Part shown: piece by piece, positions 8,023-16,408 of the stretch | How the letters are laid out: each line of letters opens with the position of its first letter | Numbering within the stretch: position 1 is the stretch's first letter | Assembly (NCBI RefSeq): GCF_016743795.2 | Contig: NZ_CP060138.2 | Location: forward strand, 310,001 to 374,000 | Origin: Rickettsia tillamookensis | GTDB taxonomy: Bacteria; Pseudomonadota; Alphaproteobacteria; Rickettsiales; Rickettsiaceae | DNA length: 64,000 bases | Reading direction: 5' to 3' | Program-made: the position numbers and the translations under genes | The notes under the pieces: generated by a model | The model's database searches: none | Told to the model about the DNA's origin: nothing | Seen by the model: the letters and a program-made list of their open reading frames with translations, nothing else

Positions 8023-9807
8023 TCACACTATCAATCCTTTCACTTGTGAGTTCCATAATTTTTGATATAGCTTACTATTTTTTAGTAATTCTGCATGGCT
8101 ACCGTCATCGATTATACTACCTTTTTCAAAAACTAAAATCCTATCCATATTAAGTAAAGTAGATAATCTGTGAGCGATAACTATCACGGTTTTATTTTGC
8201 ATTAAATAATCCATTGACTCTTGAATCAGGCTTTCCGTCTCGCTATCTAAGCTACTTGTTGCTTCATCAAGAATTAAAATAGGAGCATTTTTTAAGATGG
8301 CTCTTGCTATGATAATTCTTTGACGCTGACCGCCTGATAAATTATTGCCCCGCTCTCCGCACATAGTATCGTAACCATCCGGTAGATTATCGATAACATC
8401 ATGAATATGTGCAGATTTCGCTGCTTCTATAACCTCCTCAAGAGTTGCTTCTTTTTTTCCGTATCTGATATTTTCCAAGATAGTACGATGAAATAGTACC
8501 GGTTCTTGCGGTATAAGGCTAATAGCTTTTCTTAGAGAATCTTGAGTTACGTTTTTAATATTTTGATTATCTATTAAAATCATCCCTTCTTCTATATCAT
8601 GTAATCTAGTGAGTAAACTAATAAAAGTGGTTTTCCCTGAACCGGAAAATCCAACTAATCCAACTTTTTGCTGGCTTGGGATTAACACTGATTTGTTATA
8701 AAACAGATTATTATTATGATGATAATTAAACGTAACATTTCTAAATTCAATAACCCCTTCTTTGATATCTAAAGGAGTAGCGTTTTCAATATCAGTTATA
8801 ATATGCGGTGCCATTAGGGATAAGCCTTGATTAAATGCTCCGACCTGCTCGAACATATCGCCTATTTCTTGCGTTAAATCCCAAATATCGTCTGCTACAT
8901 TTATACATAATGTTAGCACTAATACGCAATCACCTATGCTTATAGATAATTCGCTACGAAGTTTAGATAAATAATAAATCATTATAAAAATCATTATTGA
9001 GCAAGAAGTCCCAAGAGCATAACGCAATTTGAACATAAAGAATTGCATAGTCTGCTCATCAGCCACGGCATTTTCTACTCTTGTTTCTAGATGTTGACGT
9101 TCAAATTTATGGGCTGTAAACATTCTAACCGCATTAATGTTGCTAATGGCATCTACGACACTGCCTGCAACAAAAGACTGACTTCTAGCATAATTTAATG
9201 AGTATTTATTGATTTTATCCGAGAAAAGAACGCTAAGTCCTAAAAAAACCGTAATCCATAAAATAAATATCGTAGCAAAAACGTAATGTACGGAATATAA
9301 AGCAACTAATGCAAATACAATAATAGCAAGCTTCCGAAGAATTTTTTCGCCGAATATCGAGATGATCATCTCAAACGACCTTGCAGTTTCGGTAATACGA
9401 TTACTAATATGTCCAGCTAGATTATCTTGAAAGAATTTATGGCTATGATATTGAGTATAATTATAAAGTTCATTTAATATTTTCCCTTTTATTACGGGCA
9501 TAGTTTTTAGATACAAATAATCATATGAACGATATGTTATATTAATACTCTCCCACCAAAGAGCATAAAATACTGCCCAGTAAATCATAGAAGATAAAAG
9601 GTTATTAGCATTCTCATCGCCAAAAGATTCAATTAAATCAATGATTTTTTGAAGTAATATACTATCAATTGCCGGAATCATACCGAATAAAATACAGATC
9701 GCAGTTAATAAAGTAATTTTAACTTTATCGAATTTTAAAAAATAAATACCTAAGCTAAATGTTGATTTAGATAAAGTAGGGTATTTTATCACGATAATGT
9801 ACCTCAA
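8023..9807 (-). CDS. ABC exporter, fused membrane and ATPase domains
   Basis: A 594-residue half-transporter of the MsbA/multidrug type. Membrane segments occupy about residues 28-330. The nucleotide-binding domain has Walker A GFSGSGKT at 386-393, the Q-loop near LIPQEPVLF, the signature LSGGQ at 490-494, Walker B LILDEAT at about 511-517 and the H-loop in VIAHRLS. It should work as a homodimer in the inner membrane, exporting a lipid or other hydrophobic compound. The substrate is not readable. A second, interrupted exporter of the same class lies at 22746-24491. The ATG at 9807 is the earliest in frame; the membrane region would also fit a start a few codons later. Confidence 0.9.
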   Translation of the reverse strand: MRYIIVIKYPTLSKSTFSLGIYFLKFDKVKITLLTAICILFGMIPAIDSILLQKIIDLIESFGDENANNLLSSMIYWAVFYALWWESINITYRSYDYLYLKTMPVIKGKILNELYNYTQYHSHKFFQDNLAGHISNRITETARSFEMIISIFGEKILRKLAIIVFALVALYSVHYVFATIFILWITVFLGLSVLFSDKINKYSLNYARSQSFVAGSVVDAISNINAVRMFTAHKFERQHLETRVENAVADEQTMQFFMFKLRYALGTSCSIMIFIMIYYLSKLRSELSISIGDCVLVLTLCINVADDIWDLTQEIGDMFEQVGAFNQGLSLMAPHIITDIENATPLDIKEGVIEFRNVTFNYHHNNNLFYNKSVLIPSQQKVGLVGFSGSGKTTFISLLTRLHDIEEGMILIDNQNIKNVTQDSLRKAISLIPQEPVLFHRTILENIRYGKKEATLEEVIEAAKSAHIHDVIDNLPDGYDTMCGERGNNLSGGQRQRIIIARAILKNAPILILDEATSSLDSETESLIQESMDYLMQNKTVIVIAHRLSTLLNMDRILVFEKGSIIDDGSHAELLKNSKLYQKLWNSQVKGLIV

Positions 9808-9975
9808 TTTTAAAATAATATATTAATTCGTGTTATTTCGGAGCATATTTTAATTTAATTATTTTGCAAAAATATACCTAAAAATATTAAATCTATGGAA
9901 AAATAATAAACAAGCCTTGCTTCTTACCTTAAATAATGCTACAAAATTCAGAAAATAACTTCAAAATCATTAGAA

Positions 9976-10248
9976 ATGCAAGAAAAAGAATTATCTAATA
10001 ATTTTTTAGAAGAACAAGAAAAGTCTAAGGAAGACGATTCTCCGTTCTTTGATGTAAAATATATTTGTCAAGCAAGTTTATTAATTACGGATTCTATCCG
10101 AAAAGGGTATGATGTAACGCAATTGCCCAATGGTGATATTAATGTTACAGAAGTAAGAATAGTAAATGTTCATTATAATTGGAACTCCGAAAAAGGAAAA
10201 TTTGTTAAAACTAATCAGATAGAATTTAATAATAGCAAAGGTGGATGA
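9976..10248 (+). CDS. Small conserved rickettsial protein (DUF2671-like)
   Basis: A 90-residue soluble protein with an acidic N-terminus (KELSNNFLEEQEKSKEDD) and a central segment DVKYICQASLLITDSIRKGY followed by beta-like NGDINVTEVRIVNVHYNW. I believe it is the rickettsial family DUF2671, but this is from memory and cannot be checked here. No enzyme motif, signal peptide or membrane segment is visible. It stands alone, 210 bases before cydA, from which it is separated by palindromic sequence. Confidence 0.6.
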   Translation: MQEKELSNNFLEEQEKSKEDDSPFFDVKYICQASLLITDSIRKGYDVTQLPNGDINVTEVRIVNVHYNWNSEKGKFVKTNQIEFNNSKGG

Positions 10249-10331
10249 TTAAATCAAATATTGTATTGATGTTATTGTGTACTTCAGTTTTTTCGTCATT
10301 GCAAGCGGGCATTGCTCGTGTGATACCAAAT

Positions 10332-10432
10332 CGTCATTGCGAGCAAGCCGTAGGCTGCGTGGCAATCTCATGAATAATAAGAAACTCCTGAGATTGCTTC
10401 GTCAAAATTTTCAATTTTTTCTCGCAATGACG
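10332..10432. repeat. Family A palindromic element upstream of cydA
   Basis: Ends are cgtcattgcgagc and ctcgcaatgacg, with the internal pair ggcaatctcatga and ctcctgagattgc. A fragment of a second copy (cgtcattgcaagc) begins at 10294. Confidence 0.88.
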
Positions 10433-10458
10433 TTGAATCTTAAAACAGCAGCTTAAAT

Positions 10459-11829
10459 ATGGAATTTGATCAAGTATTATTATCGAGGATTCAGTTTGCC
10501 TTTACCATAAGTTTTCATATAATATTTCCTGCTTTTACTATAGGGCTTGCAAGCTTTTTAGCGGTAATTGAAGGATTATGGTTAAAAACAAAAAAGCCGG
10601 TTTATCAAGAAATATACAAATTTTGGGTGAAGATCTTTGCCGTTACTTTCGGTATGGGAGTAGTTTCGGGCGTTGTAATGTCTTATCAATTCGGTACTAA
10701 CTGGTCGAATTTTTCAGATAAGGTTGGAAATGTCCTCGGTCCGCTTCTCGGTTTTGAAGTATTTACTGCCTTTTTCCTCGAATCTTCTTTTTTAGGTATA
10801 ATGTTATTCGGCTTTAATAAAGTCAGTAAAAAAGTACATTTTATTTCTACGTTAATAGTTGCCGTTGGTACTGTAATCTCAGCTTTTTGGATACTTGCAG
10901 CTAGTAGCTGGATGCATACGCCTGCTGGTTTTGAACTGCGAGGCGAAGGATTCTTTTATCCGTTGAATTGGCTAGAAATTATCTTTAATCCTTCTTTCCC
11001 ATATCGCTTTTTTCATATGATTACGGCGGCTTATTTAACTACTTCTTTTGTTATCGGGGGTGTAGCTAGCTTTTATTTACTAAATAATCGTTATAAAGAG
11101 CATGCTAAAATTATGCTTTTTATGGCGGTGTTAATGGCATTAATTGTTGCACCTATTCAAATATTTATCGGTGATCTGCATGGTTTAAATACTCTTAAAT
11201 ATCAGCCGGTTAAAGTTTCGGCTATGGAAGGTATTTGGAATACGGAAAAAGGAGCAGCTTTTAATCTTATCGGCTTTCCTGACGGGGAAGAAGAAAAAAC
11301 AAAATATGCTGTAGAAATACCTTATGCTAGTAGTTTAATCTTAACGCATAGCTTAGACGGTGAAGTGAAAGGATTAAAAGAATGGACAAAAGAAGAGCGT
11401 CCGCCGGTGCTAGTCGTATTTTTTAGCTTCCGTATTATGATAGGAATCGGTTTCTTAATGGTATTTACAGGTATTGCGGGGTTATATCTTTACTTGAAGA
11501 AAAGATTATATACTACGCATTGGTTTCAATATTGGTATATATTAATGTCGCCTTCAGGTTTTATTGCAGTACTTGCTGGTTGGTTCGTAACCGAGGTAGG
11601 TAGACAACCTTATATAGTATATAATATTTTAAAAACCGTGGATACGGTATCACCGGTACTCGGCAAATATGTATTTATTTCTCTAATTGCTTTTGTAGTA
11701 GTATATGTGATCATTTTCGGAGCGGGTATATATTATATAATGCATTTGATAAAGAAAGGGATAGAAGCGATAGATAATAAAGAAACGTACGGAGAGATTG
11801 GTTTGAATAACCCATTATTAGAAAAGTAA
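10459..11829 (+). CDS. cydA: Cytochrome bd-type quinol oxidase subunit I
   Basis: Subunit I of the bd oxidase, which passes electrons from quinol to oxygen in the inner membrane. The 456-residue protein has about nine membrane helices. His20 in TISFHIIFPAFT matches the first haem ligand, the acidic patch is in GFEVFTAFFLESSF, and FRFFH-like sequence (PYRFFHMITAAYL) carries the second His. GRQPY replaces the common GRQPW. The quinol loop is short, as in the cyanide-insensitive (CioA) type. It is followed after 7 bases by cydB and then by a DUF2474-like small gene, a set typical of CioAB operons. Confidence 0.95.
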   Translation: MEFDQVLLSRIQFAFTISFHIIFPAFTIGLASFLAVIEGLWLKTKKPVYQEIYKFWVKIFAVTFGMGVVSGVVMSYQFGTNWSNFSDKVGNVLGPLLGFEVFTAFFLESSFLGIMLFGFNKVSKKVHFISTLIVAVGTVISAFWILAASSWMHTPAGFELRGEGFFYPLNWLEIIFNPSFPYRFFHMITAAYLTTSFVIGGVASFYLLNNRYKEHAKIMLFMAVLMALIVAPIQIFIGDLHGLNTLKYQPVKVSAMEGIWNTEKGAAFNLIGFPDGEEEKTKYAVEIPYASSLILTHSLDGEVKGLKEWTKEERPPVLVVFFSFRIMIGIGFLMVFTGIAGLYLYLKKRLYTTHWFQYWYILMSPSGFIAVLAGWFVTEVGRQPYIVYNILKTVDTVSPVLGKYVFISLIAFVVVYVIIFGAGIYYIMHLIKKGIEAIDNKETYGEIGLNNPLLEK

Positions 11830-11836
11830 TAAGCTT

Positions 11837-12856
11837 ATGTTAAATTTTGCACCTTATATAGATTTACCGCTTGTTTGGGGTGGGCTTATAGCTACCGCTA
11901 TTTGTTTATATGTTTTATTAGACGGTTTTGATTTAGGAGTAGGAATCTTATTTCCGTTTGCACCTACCGATGATTGCCGTCATAAAATGATCAATTCTAT
12001 TGCTCCTTTTTGGGACGGTAACGAAACTTGGTTAGTACTTGGCGGCGGTGGTTTATTTGCAGCTTTTCCGCTCGCATATTCCTTATTAATGCCGGCCTTA
12101 TATATTCCTATTATATTAATGTTACTTGGCCTAATATTTCGTGGTGTAGCTTTTGAATTCCGTTTTAAGGCTCATATAGGTCATCGTTATATTTGGGACT
12201 ATGCTTTTCATTTCGGTTCTATGCTTGCTGTTTTTTGTCAAGGTTTGATGCTTGGCACGTTTGTCCAAGGAATAGAGATAGAAGGACGAGAATTTGCAGG
12301 AGGGGGCTTTGATTTTCTTACTCCTTTCTCCGTTATGACAGGGATAGCATTAATATTCGGTTATGCACTCTTGGGTGCTACTTGGCTTATTCTGAAAACA
12401 GAAAAGAAAACACAAGATTGGGCTTATAAATCTGCTTTATATATTTTATTTTACGTTGCACTTTTTATGGGACTTGTAAGCTTATGGGTTCCTTTCTTAA
12501 ATAACCACATAAATCATCGTTGGTTTAGTGTACCTAATATTTACTATTTATCGATTGTACCTATTGTAACGGCTTTAATATTTATTAAGTTAATTAAAGC
12601 CGTTAAGCAAAAAAAAGAAGTAAAGCCGTTTATTTATACGATCTTGTTATTTTTATTAGGATATTTAGGGCTTGCTATAAGTATATGGCCATATATCGTT
12701 CCTTATAAAGTTACGCTCGAAACCGCAGCAGCAGCGCCGGAGTCACAGTCTTTACTGTTGATAGGGGCTGGGATATTCCTACCTGTCATACTTGGCTATA
12801 CTTTTTATTGTTATTATATATTCCGTGGCAAATCATCTCATCATCCGATATATTAA
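11837..12856 (+). CDS. cydB: Cytochrome bd-type quinol oxidase subunit II
   Basis: A 339-residue integral membrane subunit that pairs with CydA. The family start is clear: WGGLIATAICLYVLLDGFDLGVGILFPF followed by APFWDGNETWLVLGGGGLFAAFP, both diagnostic of CydB. About eight membrane helices are visible. It starts 7 bases after the cydA stop, and its 3' end overlaps the likely start of a small DUF2474-like gene in another frame, so all three are one transcription and translation unit. Confidence 0.95.
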   Translation: MLNFAPYIDLPLVWGGLIATAICLYVLLDGFDLGVGILFPFAPTDDCRHKMINSIAPFWDGNETWLVLGGGGLFAAFPLAYSLLMPALYIPIILMLLGLIFRGVAFEFRFKAHIGHRYIWDYAFHFGSMLAVFCQGLMLGTFVQGIEIEGREFAGGGFDFLTPFSVMTGIALIFGYALLGATWLILKTEKKTQDWAYKSALYILFYVALFMGLVSLWVPFLNNHINHRWFSVPNIYYLSIVPIVTALIFIKLIKAVKQKKEVKPFIYTILLFLLGYLGLAISIWPYIVPYKVTLETAAAAPESQSLLLIGAGIFLPVILGYTFYCYYIFRGKSSHHPIY

Positions 12857-12974
12857 AAAAATAACCTCTTGTCTAAAAGGGTGGCAATGGTTTATTATTC
12901 TATGGCTCAGCGGATTATTATCTACGCTACTTTTAACTTATATAGTTAAGTTGGTGTTTAAGATGATAGGGTAA
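12825..12974 (+). CDS. Small bd-oxidase-associated membrane protein (DUF2474-like)
   Basis: An open frame runs from a TTG at 12792 or a GTG at 12825, both inside the end of cydB, to a stop at 12974. The GTG gives 49 residues. The C-terminal part, KGWQWFIILWLSGLLSTLLL, is a single membrane helix preceded by tryptophans. This resembles DUF2474 proteins, the third small subunit of CioAB-type bd oxidases. It probably stabilises the complex. No ATG is available, so the start is uncertain. It is too short for motif proof; the position is the best evidence. Confidence 0.6.
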   Translation: MANHLIIRYIKKITSCLKGWQWFIILWLSGLLSTLLLTYIVKLVFKMIG

Positions 12975-12996
12975 AGTAAGTAATTAAAATAGTCAT

Positions 12997-13088
12997 CGTC
13001 ATTGCGAGGAGAAACTGTAAGTTTTGACGAAGCAATCTCAGGATATTTGACAAGATTACCACGCTCCTTTTAGTCGTTTGCAATGACG
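12997..13088. repeat. Family A palindromic element
   Basis: The left end is cgtcattgcgagg and the right end is the decayed gtttgcaatgacg. It lies between the cyd operon and the glycosyltransferase gene. Confidence 0.85.
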
Positions 13089-13120
13089 ATTTGGTATCCA
13101 CGCAACAATAGACTAAATAT

Positions 13121-13957
13121 ATGACAAAAATCTCAGCATTTATTATTACCAAAAATGAAGCTGCAAGAATAGCACGAGCTATAAATAGCGTAAAAAATAT
13201 TGCGAGTGAAGTGATAGTAGTCGATAGCGAAAGTACTGATGATACAGTAGAAATAGCTGAAAAATTAGGAGCAAAGGTAATAGTAAAGCCGTGGCTTGGT
13301 TATGTAGGGCAGAAATCTTTTGCCGAAAGCCTTTGCGTCAATGATTGGATTCTTAATATTGATGCCGATGAGGAGTTATCTAAAGAGTTACAAGACGAAA
13401 TAGAGTATATTTTTGCCTCTCATAATCAAGATCGTTATTTAGCTTATCAAATAAAGCTGCTAATAATGCATCGTAACGACCGAAAGCCACGAATGTTTGC
13501 TCCATTTAATAAATGTATTCGGTTGTATAATAAAAAATTTGCAAGCTTTGCAAATACCTTAAATAGTACTACTCATGACTCGGTGGTATTTAACAAAGAT
13601 GTTGATTTTGCAGATAAAGTGTATCTATTAAATGAAGCTGCTTATCATTATTCGGGTACTTCAATTGAGCAGTTGGTAACTAAAGCAAATTTTTATTCTA
13701 GTGAGCAAGCAAAAGATTTAGTTAAGCAAGGAAAAAAGCTTTCAAATTTTCGTTTAACAACTGAAATGATATGGTGGTTTTTTAAAGCGTTTTTTATCAG
13801 ACGCTATTTTGTATTTGGTTTTGACGGTTTTGTAGATTCAATAATTTTTGCTTTTGCAAGATTTCTAAGGCTTGCTAAGTTAAGGGAGGCGTCGCTTAAA
13901 TCAAAAAACGTCATGAGCTACGCGACTGATAAGGAGCGTGGCAATCTCATGAAATAA
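13121..13957 (+). CDS. Glycosyltransferase family 2, probable lipopolysaccharide core type
   Basis: A 278-residue GT2 enzyme. The N-terminus SAFIITKNEAARIARAI and VIVVDSESTDDT form the nucleotide-sugar fold, and the metal-binding DxD-like site is NIDADEEL at about residues 84-91. The C-terminal basic helices (WWFFKAFFIRRYFVFG) suggest membrane contact. It resembles the WaaE/KdtX-type transferases that decorate the LPS core. The last 16 or so residues (NVMSYATDKERGNLMK) are encoded by a palindromic element (13909-14014), so the natural C-terminus has been replaced or extended. No signal peptide; it acts on the cytoplasmic face. Confidence 0.88.
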   Translation: MTKISAFIITKNEAARIARAINSVKNIASEVIVVDSESTDDTVEIAEKLGAKVIVKPWLGYVGQKSFAESLCVNDWILNIDADEELSKELQDEIEYIFASHNQDRYLAYQIKLLIMHRNDRKPRMFAPFNKCIRLYNKKFASFANTLNSTTHDSVVFNKDVDFADKVYLLNEAAYHYSGTSIEQLVTKANFYSSEQAKDLVKQGKKLSNFRLTTEMIWWFFKAFFIRRYFVFGFDGFVDSIIFAFARFLRLAKLREASLKSKNVMSYATDKERGNLMK

Positions 13958-14014
13958 TAACAAACTCCTGAGATTGCTTCGTCGAATTACTATGTAATTC
14001 TTCTCGCAATGACG
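13909..14014. repeat. Family A palindromic element overlapping a gene 3' end
   Basis: It begins with the altered end cgtcatgagctacg and finishes with ttctcgcaatgacg. The first 49 bases provide the C-terminus and stop codon of the glycosyltransferase at 13121-13957. The internal pair ggcaatctcatga and ctcctgagattgc is as in other copies. Confidence 0.85.
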
Positions 14015-14040
14015 ATTTAGAAAATAAAAATAAATAAATT

Positions 14041-15279
14041 ATGAAAGAAAATTTTAATGTTAGTAAATTAAAAAACGGTTTGACAATTTTAACCTATAAT
14101 ATGCCTTATGTTAATTCGGTAGCAATAAATTTAATTGTTAAAGTCGGAAGCCGTTATGAAAATCCTGAAGAAGAGGGTATTTCTCATTTTCTTGAGCATA
14201 TGGCTTTTAAAGGTACTACAACAAGAACGGCAAAACAAATAGCCGAAGAATTTGATGAGATAGGCGGTCATTTTAACGCTTATACAGGTCATGAAAAAAC
14301 AATATATTATGCACGAGTATTATCCGAAAATTGTGATAAAGCACTTAATATACTTGGCGATATAATACAAAATTCTATCTTTGCTGAAGAAGAGATAGCA
14401 AAGGAATATCAGGTAATATTACAGGAAATAGCACATAGCCAAGATAATCCTGATGATTTAATATATGAGAAGTTTTATAGCAGTGTTTATAAGGATCAAC
14501 CGCTCGGTAAACCGATTCTTGGAACAAGCAAAACATTATCTAGTTTTACTAAAGAGCATTTTTTGAGTTTTATAGATAAACATTATAACGCTGGAAATCT
14601 GTATTTATCGGTTGCCGGTAATGTTGAACACGATAAAATAGTAAGTAGTGCAGAGCGATTGTTTTCCTCTTTAAAGCAAGGAGAAAAAAGTAATTTTCTT
14701 CCTGCAAAATATATAGGAGGTAATAGCTTTATCAATAAGGATTTGGAGCAGACTACTTTGATAATGGGTTTTGAAGGAACGCCTTATATTAACTTAGAAA
14801 GGCTTTACCGAACCCAGTTACTTGCTATAATATTCGGAGGTGGTATGTCTTCACGTTTATTCCAGCATATTCGTGAAAAATTAGGTCTTGCATATGCAGT
14901 GGGTAGTTATAATAGTACATATTCTGATAGTGGTGTATTTACTATTTATGCAAGTACCGCACATGATAAATTGGAGTTATTATATAAAGAGCTTAAAACC
15001 GAAATAACCAAGATGACTGAGAAAGTTAATGAAGAAGAGATGATTAGAGCTAAAACACAACTACGAAGTAATTTGTTGATGGCACAAGAAAAAGTAGCTT
15101 ATAAATCAGAAGAAATCGGTAAAAATTATGCAGCTTTCGGTAAATATATTTCTCCTGAAGAGATTATGGAAATTATTACGAATATAAAAGCCGATGACAT
15201 TATTAATACGGCAAATAAAATATTTAGTGGTATTACTACATCGGCAATTATCGGTCCGAATGATCTTCAGGGATTTTAA
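14041..15279 (+). CDS. Zinc peptidase of the M16 (pitrilysin / processing peptidase) family
   Basis: A 412-residue M16B protease. The inverted zinc motif HxxEH is at residues 49-53 (HFLEH), with the third ligand in the [16 protein letters not shown] segment. The C-terminal half carries the [23 protein letters not shown] substrate-chamber motif. It is close in type to the mitochondrial processing peptidase beta subunit, and the rickettsial enzyme is a known relative. It probably degrades or processes peptides in the cytoplasm; there is no signal peptide. No partner gene lies beside it, so it is probably a homodimer. Confidence 0.93.
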   Translation: MKENFNVSKLKNGLTILTYNMPYVNSVAINLIVKVGSRYENPEEEGISHFLEHMAFKGTTTRTAKQIAEEFDEIGGHFNAYTGHEKTIYYARVLSENCDKALNILGDIIQNSIFAEEEIAKEYQVILQEIAHSQDNPDDLIYEKFYSSVYKDQPLGKPILGTSKTLSSFTKEHFLSFIDKHYNAGNLYLSVAGNVEHDKIVSSAERLFSSLKQGEKSNFLPAKYIGGNSFINKDLEQTTLIMGFEGTPYINLERLYRTQLLAIIFGGGMSSRLFQHIREKLGLAYAVGSYNSTYSDSGVFTIYASTAHDKLELLYKELKTEITKMTEKVNEEEMIRAKTQLRSNLLMAQEKVAYKSEEIGKNYAAFGKYISPEEIMEIITNIKADDIINTANKIFSGITTSAIIGPNDLQGF

Positions 15280-15304
15280 TCTCGTTCTCGCGTTGATATC
15301 TAAT

Positions 15305-15400
15305 CGTCATTGCGAGGAGCGAAGCGACGTGGCAATCTCATGATAACAAACTCCTGAGATTGCTTCGTCGAATTACTACGTAATTCTTCTCGCAATGACG
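15305..15400. repeat. Family A palindromic element
   Basis: A clean 96-base copy from cgtcattgcgaggagcg to cttctcgcaatgacg, between the M16 peptidase and purC. Confidence 0.92.
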
Positions 15401-15468
15401 GAAAATCGGCCCACGCAAGCAAGCATTCTTAGCAATGACGAGGAAAATGAATTTTGAGAAAATAGCAA

Positions 15469-16179
15469 ATGAAAACACAACTTTACAAAGGTTCAAGTAA
15501 AATTTTATATTCCGCCAAAGAAGATTTTTTACTTATAATGGCCTTTTCCGATAATGTTAGCTTAGAAAGCGGTGAAAATATTGAGGTCTCAGGTAAAGGG
15601 GTACTTAATAATAATATTTCTTCCTTTCTAATGGATAAACTGGAAATGAACGGCATTGAAAATCATTTTATTGAAAAAATAAATATGAGGGAGCAATTAA
15701 TTCAATATGTTGAGGTTTTTCCGGTACAAGTAATAATATCATCGGTAGCATGCGGTAGATTTGTAAAAGAGTTCGGTATGGACGAAGGGTATGTATTTGA
15801 TAAACCGATCATTGATTTTAAGGTCCGAAGTCGTGAATTTAAATATCCAATAGTTAATGAGTATCAAATATTAAATTTCGGCTGGTTAACTAGGGATGAA
15901 ATTAAAGCGGTAAAAGAGCAAGCTTTGCGTATATATGATTTTTTAAGCGGCTTATTTATCGGTGTCGGGATTCGTCTTGTTGAGTGTAAATTAGAATTTG
16001 GGCGTGTGTTTAACGGTGAAGAATCAATCATTATGTTAACTGATGAAATTAGTCCGGATAATTGTAGGTTGTGGCATATTAACAGTAATGAAAAATTAGG
16101 ATTTGAATTGCTTGAAAACGAGCCGAATAAAGCTTTTGAGTCATATCAGCTAATAGCTGATCGTTTAAAAGAAAAATAA
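15469..16179 (+). CDS. purC: SAICAR synthase (phosphoribosylaminoimidazole-succinocarboxamide synthase)
   Basis: A 236-residue PurC of normal length. PurC joins aspartate to CAIR in purine synthesis, using ATP. The start LYKGSSKILYSAKEDFLLIMAFSD is the family's ATP-grasp-like opening, and FGRVFNGEESIIMLTDEISPDNCRLW matches the catalytic DEXXPDXXR block. No other purine-pathway gene is in view. The pathway is known to be missing in Rickettsia while purC is retained, so its present role is unclear. Both flanks are palindromic elements. Confidence 0.93.
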   Translation: MKTQLYKGSSKILYSAKEDFLLIMAFSDNVSLESGENIEVSGKGVLNNNISSFLMDKLEMNGIENHFIEKINMREQLIQYVEVFPVQVIISSVACGRFVKEFGMDEGYVFDKPIIDFKVRSREFKYPIVNEYQILNFGWLTRDEIKAVKEQALRIYDFLSGLFIGVGIRLVECKLEFGRVFNGEESIIMLTDEISPDNCRLWHINSNEKLGFELLENEPNKAFESYQLIADRLKEK

Positions 16180-16251
16180 ATATATTTTTTAAGCGATATA
16201 TGATATTTTGGACTTGAAAAACACTCCGATGTCATACCGGTTTTGTTTCAT

Positions 16252-16348
16252 CGTCATTGCGAGCGAACGTTAGTGAGCTTGGCAATCTCAGGAATTCGTC
16301 CCGAGATTGCTTCGTCAATTTACTATTGTAAATTTCCTCGCAATGACG
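16252..16348. repeat. Family A palindromic element with a B fragment upstream
   Basis: The ends are cgtcattgcgagc and cctcgcaatgacg. Immediately upstream, gatgtcataccgg (16229-16241) resembles a family B end, suggesting layered insertions in the purC 3' region. Confidence 0.85.
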
Positions 16349-16408
16349 ATTTGGTATCCACACAGGAACAACATTCTTGATTTTTAATAATTTTTTACAG
16401 TAAAAAAG

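Noticed and set aside
12958..13152. Minus-strand small open frame over the gap after the cyd operon
   Set aside because: It lies mainly on a family A palindrome and overlaps the glycosyltransferase start; no recognisable protein.
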